A DNA stretch of 64,000 bases from Microbacterium invictum. Its GTDB lineage: Bacteria; Actinomycetota; Actinomycetes; Actinomycetales; Microbacteriaceae. A program made the position numbers and the translations under genes. This document shows positions 37,999 to 46,696 of the stretch, one piece after another; positions within the stretch are counted from its first letter, which is position 1, and the number at the start of each line of letters is the position of its first letter. Under the pieces are notes generated by a model, which was given only the letters and a program-made list of their open reading frames with translations, had not been told where the DNA came from and searched no databases. The stretch covers positions 248,001 through 312,000 of the forward strand of contig NZ_JACIFH010000001.1 of NCBI RefSeq assembly GCF_014197265.1, written 5' to 3'.

Positions 37999-38016
37999 CC
38001 GGCAGGTACGTGCCGG
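37999..38016 (-). other. palindrome in the ugpC leader
   Basis: CCGGCA (37999-38004) and TGCCGG (38011-38016) around GGTACG, 17 bp upstream of the ugpC start. It could be an operator or a leader hairpin. The rest of the 237-bp divergent region (37983-38219) shows only weak promoter-like motifs, such as TACCAT at 38148. Confidence 0.4.
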
Positions 38017-38219
38017 ACGATCCGTAGTGATGGAATGAGCGGAAGGGCTGACCTCCCGCACGCCCGCCATTGGGCGCACCTCCCAGTATCACACGGATCT
38101 GAAGACGGCATGAATCGTGCGTCTGGTCATTTCCCAGCCTGTCTGGCTACCATCGAACAATCGCCACGCCCGGGCGATCCTGCCCCATCGGGGCCCCGCC
38201 GTCTCCTGCTTGAGGTTCC

Positions 38220-39185
38220 ATGTCCACTGACGACACCACGAACGCGACGACGTCCAGCGACCGCCGCGACGCCGTGCGAGAGAAGGCCCAGCAGGTCCGC
38301 GTGCGCCAGTCGCGTGCGAAGTGGGCGCGCCGTTCGGCCATCGGCGTGACCCTCGTCGCCGCTGTCGCAGCCGTCGCCGTCGTGGTCACCTGGACCGTCT
38401 CGACCACCGCGGGTCGCCCGCAGCTGACGCCGGCGAACCTCTCGCACGAGGGCGGCTTCCCCGTGACGTCGATCACCGGCTCGACCGGCACGCTCGACGC
38501 GAGCCTCGCCACCCCGTCGCCCACGCCCGCCGACGCCACGGCCACGCCCGCGCCCGACGCGACGCCGACGGCGACCGCCGCCGCCGTCGAGATCGATGTG
38601 TACGTCGACTACCTGTCGCCCGGCGCCCGCGAGTGGCAGGTCGCCAACTCCGACCAGCTGTCGAGCTGGCTGAGCCAGGGTGCCGCGACGCTCTCCTACC
38701 ACCCGGTGTCGATGCTGACCGCGAAGTCGAACGGCACGAAGTACTCGCTGCGCGCCGCCGGTGCCGCGGCATGCGTGGCCACCCACTCACCCGACCTGTT
38801 CTTCCCCTTCAACCAGGAACTGCTCATGCGGCAGCCCGCGATCGACTCGGACGGCTTCTCCGACGAGGAGCTCGCCGACATCGCCCAGGCCACCGGAGTC
38901 ACCGAGCCGAAGCGGATCCGCGCCTGCATCGAAGACGGTTCCTTCATCTCGTGGGTGAAGGAGAGCACCGAGAGCGCTGTCAGCGGCATCCCCGACACGA
39001 ACGGTCTCGCTCTCACAGGCACACCGATGATCGTGGTGAACGGCGAAGCGTACGTCGGCGAACTGACCGACCCGGCCGAGTTCTCGCAGTTCGTGCTCAC
39101 CAGCTCCAGCGGTGCCTTCTACCGCGCACAGGCCACACCGACGCCGACCGCCACGCCCGTTCCGACGGCTTCGCCGACGCCGTAA
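38220..39185 (+). CDS. membrane-anchored thioredoxin-fold protein without CXXC
   Basis: 321 aa. A basic cytoplasmic N-terminus (RQSRAKWARR), one TM helix (about 40-62), a Pro/Thr linker (ATPSPTPADATATPAP) and a DsbA/DSBA-like domain. Where DsbA has a CXXC after the first strand, this protein reads VDYLSPGAREW, with no cysteine. The cis-Pro region is LTGTPMIVVNGEAY. It ends in another Pro/Thr tail. It is probably not a thiol oxidoreductase; a binding or chaperone role is more likely. GAGG lies before the ATG. Confidence 0.82.
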   Translation: MSTDDTTNATTSSDRRDAVREKAQQVRVRQSRAKWARRSAIGVTLVAAVAAVAVVVTWTVSTTAGRPQLTPANLSHEGGFPVTSITGSTGTLDASLATPSPTPADATATPAPDATPTATAAAVEIDVYVDYLSPGAREWQVANSDQLSSWLSQGAATLSYHPVSMLTAKSNGTKYSLRAAGAAACVATHSPDLFFPFNQELLMRQPAIDSDGFSDEELADIAQATGVTEPKRIRACIEDGSFISWVKESTESAVSGIPDTNGLALTGTPMIVVNGEAYVGELTDPAEFSQFVLTSSSGAFYRAQATPTPTATPVPTASPTP

Positions 39186-39218
39186 CCGGCTCGCGGCGCC
39201 CGATAGACTGGGCGTTCT

Positions 39219-39294
39219 GCCGGCTTGGCGCAATTGGTAGCGCACCGTACTTGTAATACGGGGGTTGCAGGTTCAAGTCCTGTAGCCGGCACCA
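39219..39294 (+). tRNA. tRNA-Thr (UGU anticodon)
   Basis: Acceptor GCCGGCT/AGCCGGC, anticodon arm CCGTA-CTTGTAA-TACGG (anticodon TGT) and T-arm GCAGGTTCAAGTCCTGT. CCA is encoded at 39292-39294. TAGACT at 39204-39209 is the likely -10. Confidence 0.96.
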
Positions 39295-39330
39295 CACCAC
39301 CGACGCACCGGTCACCGAGCAGATGTCGCC

Positions 39331-39522
39331 GTGACCGAAGAGGGCATCGACATCACCGTGACCTCGCCCAGGCTGCTCACGACCGGTGACGTGATGCAGG
39401 CCGACGTCGTCATCACGATGGGCTGCGGCGACGCGTGCCCGCTCTTCCCCGGGAAGCGCTACGAAGACGGGGAGCTGGACGAGCCGGTGGGGTCAGCAGG
39501 GCCTGCTCCAGCGCGCCGGTAG
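39331..39522 (+). pseudogene. arsC: arsenate reductase (ArsC) remnant
   Basis: 63 codons matching the middle of thioredoxin-linked arsenate reductases/low-MW phosphatases: TEEGIDITV, DVVITMGCGDACPLFPGKRYED. The N-terminal phosphate-binding loop with the catalytic Cys is absent, and the frame leaves the family soon after GELDEPVG. It directly follows tRNA-Thr. It is a decayed fragment, probably left by an insertion or deletion at the tRNA. Confidence 0.75.
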
Positions 39523-39533
39523 ACTCGCCGCTC

Positions 39534-40472
39534 GTGACCTCTCGCCGTATGCCCGCCTGGATCGCGCTCGGCGGAGCGGTGCTGGTGGGCGTCATGACCG
39601 CCGTGCAGGCCCGCATCAACGGGCAGCTCGGACTGCGACTCGACGACGGTCTGCTGGCGGCGGCGATCTCGTTCGGCTCGGGCCTCGTGCTGCTCATCCT
39701 CCTGTCGGCGGCGCTCCCGGCCGGACGCCGCGGCGTCGGCCGCCTCGTCACCGGCGTGCGCGAACGGACGATCCCGTGGTGGATGCTGGTGGGCGGCGCC
39801 GCCGGCGCGTTCACGGTCGCGACGCAGGGTGTGGCCGTCGCGATCATCGGCGTCTCCCTGTTCACCGTCGGCGTCGTGGCAGGGCAGGCGGTGTGCGGGC
39901 TCGTGCTCGACCGCATCGGGTACGGGCCGTCGGGCGTGGTCGCGGTGACGATGCCCCGCGTCGCCGGCGGCGCGCTCGCGATCCTCGCCGTCGTCATCTC
40001 GCTGCAGGGCGGGGTGCTCGGGCAGGTGCCGTGGTGGATGCTGCTCATGCCGCTCATCACCGGCATCGGCATCTCGTGGCAGCAGGCCACGAACGGTCGT
40101 CTGCGTCAGCGGGTCGGGTCTCCCATGACCGCGACCCTCGTGAACTTCATCGGCGGCACGGCGATCCTCGTCGTCGCGGCGGCGATCCACATCGCGATCG
40201 CCGGGCCGCCCCGTGCGCTCCCCACCGACGCGTGGCTCTACGTCGGCGGCGTGCTGGGCCTGGTCTACATCATGCTGTCGGCGGCGCTGATCGCCTACAC
40301 CGGCGTGCTGCTGTTCGGCCTCGGCTCGGTGACCGGGCAGCTGATCACGGCGTACCTGCTCGATCTGCTCTGGCCTGCCGAAGCGCACAGCGGGTGGCTC
40401 ATCGGGCTGCTCACCATCGCGATCGCGGCGGGGTCGGTCATCGTCGCCGTCGCGCCCTGGCGGCGCGCCTGA
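39534..40472 (+). CDS. DMT-family transporter, YdcZ/DUF606 type
   Basis: 312 aa with ten TM helices in two DUF606 repeats; AVQARINGQLG and WQQATNGRLRQRVGSP are the paired signatures. Substrate unknown. It starts at GTG 39534 with TAGACT (39520-39525) 8 nt upstream; that hexamer overlaps the arsC-remnant stop. Confidence 0.86.
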   Translation: MTSRRMPAWIALGGAVLVGVMTAVQARINGQLGLRLDDGLLAAAISFGSGLVLLILLSAALPAGRRGVGRLVTGVRERTIPWWMLVGGAAGAFTVATQGVAVAIIGVSLFTVGVVAGQAVCGLVLDRIGYGPSGVVAVTMPRVAGGALAILAVVISLQGGVLGQVPWWMLLMPLITGIGISWQQATNGRLRQRVGSPMTATLVNFIGGTAILVVAAAIHIAIAGPPRALPTDAWLYVGGVLGLVYIMLSAALIAYTGVLLFGLGSVTGQLITAYLLDLLWPAEAHSGWLIGLLTIAIAAGSVIVAVAPWRRA

Positions 40473-40482
40473 GCGGTCCCGG

Positions 40483-41040
40483 CTACGAGACCTTCTTGGC
40501 CTTCTTCGGCATCCGGGTCACGTGCTTGCGGGCGTCCACCGGCTTGCGTCCGCCGCCCCGAGCGTTCGCGGGCTTGCCGCCGACGTACAGCCAGCCCAGC
40601 AGCGCCTCGTCCTTCGCCAGGCCGTGCGCCTTCGCGACGGCCTTCGACCGCGTGTAGCCGCCGGTCCGCCAGAACACGCCCCAGCCCGCGTCGTCCAGCA
40701 GCAGGCTGAGCGCGTGTGCGACGCCGGATGCCACCGCTTCCTGCTCCCAGTGCGGCACCTTGCTGCTCTTCTTGTGGCTGGCCACGACCGCGATCAGCAG
40801 CGGAGCGCGCAGCGGCTTCGTCGACGGCTTGCTGTCGCCCTCGGCCTTCGCGATCGCTGCGCCCAGCCGCAGCCGGTCGTCGCCGCGCAGCTCGATCAGG
40901 CGCCACGGCCGCAGCGCCGAATGGTCGGCGACCCGGCCGGCGGCCGACACGAGATCGAGCAGCTCGGCGCGCGAGGGCGCCTCATCGGTGACCTTCGACC
41001 ACGACCGCCGAGTGCGCATCGCCTCGAGCGCGCCGGACAT
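40483..41040 (-). CDS. nitroreductase-family protein
   Basis: 185 aa. A short flavin reductase of the nitroreductase fold: MRTRRSWSKVTDEAP, ADHSALRPWRLIEL and GWGVFWRTGGYTRSKAV are FMN-binding regions. The C-terminus is Lys-rich (KHVTRMPKKAKK). It starts 3 bp after the msrB stop, so the two form an operon, which suggests a role in redox repair. Confidence 0.87.
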   Translation of the reverse strand: MSGALEAMRTRRSWSKVTDEAPSRAELLDLVSAAGRVADHSALRPWRLIELRGDDRLRLGAAIAKAEGDSKPSTKPLRAPLLIAVVASHKKSSKVPHWEQEAVASGVAHALSLLLDDAGWGVFWRTGGYTRSKAVAKAHGLAKDEALLGWLYVGGKPANARGGGRKPVDARKHVTRMPKKAKKVS

Positions 41041-41043
41041 GCG

Positions 41044-41448
41044 TCAGTCCTCGGCGGGGGCGAACCCGAGCGACAGTGAGTTCATGCAGTAGCGGTCGCC
41101 GGTGGGGGTCCCGAACCCGTCCGGGAACACGTGGCCCAGGTGCGAGCCGCAGTTCGCGCAGCGGACCTCGGTGCGCTCCATGCCGTGCGAGTCGTCGGTG
41201 AGCAGCTGCACCGCGTCGGGGTTGATCGACTCGTAGAAGCTCGGCCAGCCGCAGTGCGAATCGAACTTCGTGCCGCTCTGGAACAGCTCGGCACCGCACG
41301 CGGCACAGGTGTAGAGGCCGGCGCGGTGCTCGTCGAGCAGCTCGCCGGTCCAGGGACGTTCGGTGCCGGCCTCACGCAGCACGGCGTACTGCTCATCCGA
41401 GAGCTCGTCGCGCCACTGGTCGTCGGTCTTCGTCACGCGGTAGGTCAT
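41044..41448 (-). CDS. msrB: peptide methionine (R)-S-oxide reductase
   Basis: Repairs the R-epimer of methionine sulfoxide. The protein is 134 aa. Zinc pairs CAAC and CANC, GWPSFYE, and catalytic Cys in DRYCMNSLSL. The ATG at 41448 has GAAGGAG 6 nt upstream; an ATG at 41469 would add seven residues. First gene of an operon with the nitroreductase. Confidence 0.95.
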   Translation of the reverse strand: MTYRVTKTDDQWRDELSDEQYAVLREAGTERPWTGELLDEHRAGLYTCAACGAELFQSGTKFDSHCGWPSFYESINPDAVQLLTDDSHGMERTEVRCANCGSHLGHVFPDGFGTPTGDRYCMNSLSLGFAPAED

Positions 41449-41519
41449 GTCGACTCCTTCTGCCTCCATTAAACCCGCATCCGCGGGGGTCGGCGCGGGT
41501 CGCGCGTCACAATGGTCAT

Positions 41520-42524
41520 ATGGGGCAGATGAGGGATGCCGGTGCCGCCGTCGCCGACCGCTATGACCGGTTCGCGCGACGCGAAGCGCCGGGCAGATCC
41601 GAGCTCTATGCCCAGTGGGCCGCAGGGGCCGCAGCCGACGAGGACGTGTGCGATGTGCTCGCGCGGATCCCGGCATCCCACCGCCAGCCGCCCCTCGTCT
41701 TCGCCGTGAGCCGCCTGCTCGGCGTGGGGGAGCCGGACTACCCGACGTGGCGCCGGTGGCTGCTCGAGAACGCCGACCAGGTCGTCGCCGAGTGCGGCAG
41801 CCGGTCGCTGCAGACCAACGAGCCGCTGCGGTGCGCGGCGCTGCTGCCCGCGCTCAGCAGGATCCCCGGGCCGATCGCGCTGCTCGAGGTCGGTGCGAGT
41901 GCCGGGCTGTGCCTCTACCCCGACCGCTATTCGTACCGGTACGCGGGCGGCGAAGGCGAGGCGCGCCTCGATCCGGCCGCCGGGCCCTCGACCGTGGAGC
42001 TGACCTGCGAAGTCACCGGCTCCGTGCCGCCGGTGGCGCTGCCCGAGATCGTATGGCGGGCGGGCATCGATCTGAACCCGCTCGATCCGGCTCTGCCCGG
42101 CACCGCGGACTGGCTCACCGGGCTCGTGTGGCCCGGCGAGACCGGACGCGCCGAACGGGTGCGCGCGGCGCTCGAGATCGCCGCGGCCGACCCGCCGCGG
42201 CTCGTCGCCGGGGACGCGCCCGATGTGCTCGCGCAGGTCGCGGCATCCGCGCCGCGTGATGCGACGCTCGTCGTGACGACGCCCGGCGTGCTCGCGCACA
42301 TCCCGCATGCCGACCGGCTGCGCACCATCGCGGCCGCACGCGCCGCCGGGCGCTGGATCACCCTCGACGATCCCGGACTGCACGACGCGTGGTCGGCGCC
42401 GATCGACCCCGGCACCTGGCCGGGCGGATTCGCGCTCGCGCTCGACGGCGAGGTGCTCGCCGCCGCCGACCCACTCGGCGGATCGCTGGAGTGGCTCCCG
42501 GGCGCGCACGCACATGCCGGTTAG
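41520..42524 (+). CDS. DUF2332 protein
   Basis: 334 aa. SRSLQTNEPLRCAALLPAL and IALLEVGASAGLCLYPDRY resemble a methyltransferase-like glycine motif and are typical of DUF2332. A C-terminal VVTTPGVLAHIP and WITLDDPG follow. Function unknown. CACAAT (41508-41513) lies 6 nt before the ATG, the same hexamer and spacing as at 22308. Confidence 0.85.
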   Translation: MGQMRDAGAAVADRYDRFARREAPGRSELYAQWAAGAAADEDVCDVLARIPASHRQPPLVFAVSRLLGVGEPDYPTWRRWLLENADQVVAECGSRSLQTNEPLRCAALLPALSRIPGPIALLEVGASAGLCLYPDRYSYRYAGGEGEARLDPAAGPSTVELTCEVTGSVPPVALPEIVWRAGIDLNPLDPALPGTADWLTGLVWPGETGRAERVRAALEIAAADPPRLVAGDAPDVLAQVAASAPRDATLVVTTPGVLAHIPHADRLRTIAAARAAGRWITLDDPGLHDAWSAPIDPGTWPGGFALALDGEVLAAADPLGGSLEWLPGAHAHAG

Positions 42525-42533
42525 CGTGGAGGG

Positions 42534-42794
42534 GTGCCCCTGACTGACCGCGACCGTGAGCTGCTCGACTTCGAAGCCCGCTGGCAGCGACACGACGCCG
42601 CGAAGGAGGAGGCGGTGCGCACCGATCTGGGCATCACCCCGGCCCGCTACTACCAGCTGCTGGGCCGGCTGCTCGATACGGGGGATGCCGTGGCCTACGA
42701 CCCCATGCTCGTGCACCGTCTGCGCCGGCTGCGCGACGCCCGCGAACGGGACCGTGCTGCGCGTTCGGCCGTCCTCACAGGCACGGGCCGGTAG
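42534..42794 (+). CDS. DUF3263 small helical protein
   Basis: 86 aa. LLDFEARWQRHDAAKEEAVR and GITPARYYQLLGRLLD form the DUF3263 signature, which resembles a helix-turn-helix. In actinobacteria it commonly precedes a LytR_C protein and groEL, as here. GTG start with TAGCGT (42522-42527) 6 nt upstream. Confidence 0.88.
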   Translation: MPLTDRDRELLDFEARWQRHDAAKEEAVRTDLGITPARYYQLLGRLLDTGDAVAYDPMLVHRLRRLRDARERDRAARSAVLTGTGR

Positions 42795-42803
42795 CATTCT
42801 CTG

Positions 42804-43391
42804 GTGCCGAAAACGACCTACCCGAAGGACCGTTTCGACGACCTCCCCGCAGACGTGACACGGATCGGCGTGCATCGCGCCGAGAATCCCCGTCTGCGTG
42901 CCGGCGTCGTCGTGATGTGGTCCGTGATCGCGACGATCGTGCTGATCGCCGTCGGCGTGTTCGGCACGATGCTGGCGACGGGCCGCTTCTCGCCCGGAGC
43001 CGAGGCGCCCGTACCGGTGCCCGATGCCCCCGCGGTCGAGGCCGTCGTCGACACGAGCTACTCGGTCCTCGTGCTCAATGCGACGCCCGAGGACGGGCTC
43101 GCCGGTGCCATGAGCGACACGATCATCGCGGCCGGATGGTCGGCCGACGACATCATCGCCGGTGAGGCCGGCAGCGACGACTTCCCGACGACCACCGTCT
43201 ACTTCCCGACGGTCGACGACGAAGGCGCCGCCCGGGGTCTCGCAGAGGTGATCGGGGGAGCCGAGGTCGCGCTGAACGACTCGTATCAGCCGGCCGATGA
43301 TCCGGACACCGCCGATGTCGATGAGAGCCAGGCCCGCCAGCTCGTCGTGGTCATCGGCCTCGACCGGATGACACCCACACCGCAGGCCTGA
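42804..43391 (+). CDS. LytR C-terminal domain membrane protein
   Basis: 195 aa. A cytoplasmic N-terminus, one TM helix (VVVMWSVIATIVLIAVGVFG) and an extracytoplasmic LytR_C domain (SVLVLNATPEDGLAGAMSDTI). A link to the cell envelope is likely; LytR_C domains accompany wall-polymer ligases. GTG start with TAGCAT (42792-42797) 6 nt upstream. It follows the DUF3263 gene by 9 bp. Confidence 0.87.
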   Translation: MPKTTYPKDRFDDLPADVTRIGVHRAENPRLRAGVVVMWSVIATIVLIAVGVFGTMLATGRFSPGAEAPVPVPDAPAVEAVVDTSYSVLVLNATPEDGLAGAMSDTIIAAGWSADDIIAGEAGSDDFPTTTVYFPTVDDEGAARGLAEVIGGAEVALNDSYQPADDPDTADVDESQARQLVVVIGLDRMTPTPQA

Positions 43392-43426
43392 GCGATACCG
43401 CGCGATCCGCGGGTTATTCTTCGTCG

Positions 43427-44479
43427 GTGACCCTTCTCGCATCGCGGCGACCCGTACGCCGCGTGGCCCTCTCCGCGGCCGCATTCGTGGCCGCCGTGCT
43501 GATCGCCGGCTGCACGCCGACCACTCCCGAGCCGTCGCCGAGCACGAGCACGAGCACCGCACCCATGGCCCGGCCGTCCCCGACGCCGACGCCGACGCCC
43601 GAACCGGTGGTCGCGCCGCTGCGGGGCACCGAGGTACCGGCATCCATCGACACCCCCGCGCTGTCCGCCAAGATCGACAACCACTGGGACGCGCGACCCC
43701 AGTGGGGGCTCGAGCACACCGACATCGTCTTCGAGGAGCTGGTCGAGGGCGGCCTGACCCGGTATGTCGCGGTGTGGCACTCCGACGTCCCGGAGGAGGT
43801 CGGTCCGATCCGCAGCATCCGGCCGATGGACCCCGACATCGTCTCGCCGCTCGGCGGCATCATCGCCTACTCGGGCGGCCAGGCGCGGTTCGTCGCGATG
43901 ATGCAGAAGACCGACGTGCACAACGCGATCCACGGCGGTGCCGATGACCGCTTCATGTTCCGGTCGACCCAGAAGCTCGCGCCGCACAACGTGGTGCTGG
44001 ATGCACAGGACATCGTCGCCGAGTACGACGAGCTCGACCCGCCGGCCGCCCAGTTCGCCTACTCGCCCCGAGGCTCGGCCCCCGTGTTCGGCACGCCATC
44101 GGGCGGCGTGGACCTGGCCTTCGCGCCCGAGTCGCCGCGCTCGTGGACGTGGGATGCCGCATCGAACACCTACCTGCGGGCGCAGGAGGGCAGGGCCGAC
44201 ACCGATTCCACCGGCGCTCAGCTGTCGGCGACGAACGTCGTTGTGCTGCGCGTGGCGATCGACTGGTCATACGGGATCGTGCCGCGCACCGTGATGATCG
44301 ACTCCGGACAGGCCTGGATCTCGACCGGCGGCAGCGTCCGCGAGGGCACCTGGAGCAAGGACAGCCGCACCGCGGCGATCACCCTCACCGACGCGGTCGG
44401 ACGCGAGATCAGACTGGCTCCGGGCAACACCTGGGTCGAACTCGTGCCCGACAGCGGCAGCGTGAGCGTGCACGACTGA
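43427..44479 (+). CDS. DUF3048 lipoprotein
   Basis: 350 aa. Lipobox LIAGC (Cys29), a Ser/Thr/Pro linker, then the DUF3048 (YerB-like) domain: SAKIDNHWDARPQWGLEHTD, FEELVEGGLTRYVAV and GPIRSIRP. It is surface-anchored and of unknown function. GTG start with TATTCT (43415-43420) 6 nt upstream. It lies just before the groL promoter. Confidence 0.86.
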   Translation: MTLLASRRPVRRVALSAAAFVAAVLIAGCTPTTPEPSPSTSTSTAPMARPSPTPTPTPEPVVAPLRGTEVPASIDTPALSAKIDNHWDARPQWGLEHTDIVFEELVEGGLTRYVAVWHSDVPEEVGPIRSIRPMDPDIVSPLGGIIAYSGGQARFVAMMQKTDVHNAIHGGADDRFMFRSTQKLAPHNVVLDAQDIVAEYDELDPPAAQFAYSPRGSAPVFGTPSGGVDLAFAPESPRSWTWDAASNTYLRAQEGRADTDSTGAQLSATNVVVLRVAIDWSYGIVPRTVMIDSGQAWISTGGSVREGTWSKDSRTAAITLTDAVGREIRLAPGNTWVELVPDSGSVSVHD

Positions 44480-44498
44480 TCGACTCCGCCCGTGCGGC

Positions 44499-44527
44499 TT
44501 GCACTCCCCATGGTCGAGTGCCAGAAT
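44499..44527 (+). promoter_or_regulatory. groL promoter with imperfect CIRCE
   Basis: TTGCAC (44499-44504), a 17-bp spacer and CAGAAT (44522-44527). GCACTC (44501-44506), N9, GAGTGC (44516-44521) inside it copies the CIRCE core with the same arm spacing. Confidence 0.65.
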
Positions 44528-44530
44528 GGG

Positions 44531-44557
44531 TTAGCACTCACTACTGGAGAGTGCTAA
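44531..44557 (+). promoter_or_regulatory. CIRCE operator, perfect
   Basis: TTAGCACTC (44531-44539), 9-bp spacer, GAGTGCTAA (44549-44557): the exact HrcA-binding consensus, 31 bp before the groL start and at the expected transcription start. Confidence 0.96.
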
Positions 44558-44564
44558 TGACTGA

Positions 44565-46208
<1,644 letters not shown>

Positions 46209-46222
46209 TCCACCCCTGTTGA

Positions 46223-46257
46223 CAGAAGGGCCCCTCCCGCGTGGAGGGGCCCTTCTG
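46223..46257. terminator. strong terminator, groL/WXG100
   Basis: CAGAAGGGCCCCTCC (46223-46237), 5-nt loop, GGAGGGGCCCTTCTG (46243-46257): a perfect 15-bp stem between convergent genes. Confidence 0.92.
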
Positions 46258-46260
46258 CGT

Positions 46261-46548
46261 TCAGCGGAACAGGCCGGCGGTGGCCAGCTCGGTCTGCGCG
46301 TACTGCTGCCCGGCCGCGCCCAGCGCGGTGCTGATGTCGGCCAGCGCCCCGTCGAGATCACGCTGCGCGGCGCGCCAGCGTTCGATGACGGTCTGGAAGC
46401 CCGTCGCTGCGCTGCCGGTCCATGAACCCTGCAGTTGGGTGAGCTGCGCGAGCATGGACGCGGTCTCGCCTTGGATGCGGTCGCCGGTCGCGCGGATCGC
46501 CGAGGTGGCGGTGAGGACCGCGTCGCTGTCGACGGAGAAGATGGCCAT
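46261..46548 (-). CDS. WXG100-family protein
   Basis: 95 aa. An ESAT-6-like helical hairpin with Trp43-x-Gly45 at the turn (GSWTGSA) and a possible type VII secretion signal YAQTE (Tyr83...Glu87) near the end. No EssC/EccC ATPase or partner WXG100 gene lies in the window, so export would rely on a system elsewhere. GGAAGGAG precedes the ATG. Confidence 0.9.
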   Translation of the reverse strand: MAIFSVDSDAVLTATSAIRATGDRIQGETASMLAQLTQLQGSWTGSAATGFQTVIERWRAAQRDLDGALADISTALGAAGQQYAQTELATAGLFR

Positions 46549-46696
46549 GAGTGCTCCTTCCGGTGGATGTCCCGTAACCGTAAGCGCGGTGGCCGCCGCG
46601 AGACGGGCGCGGCGGGCGATCGGTGGAGGGATGCCGGACACCGGCGCCTGGGGAGGAGGCGGCGATCCGGTGCGGGAGCAGGGACCGGCGGCCGGC

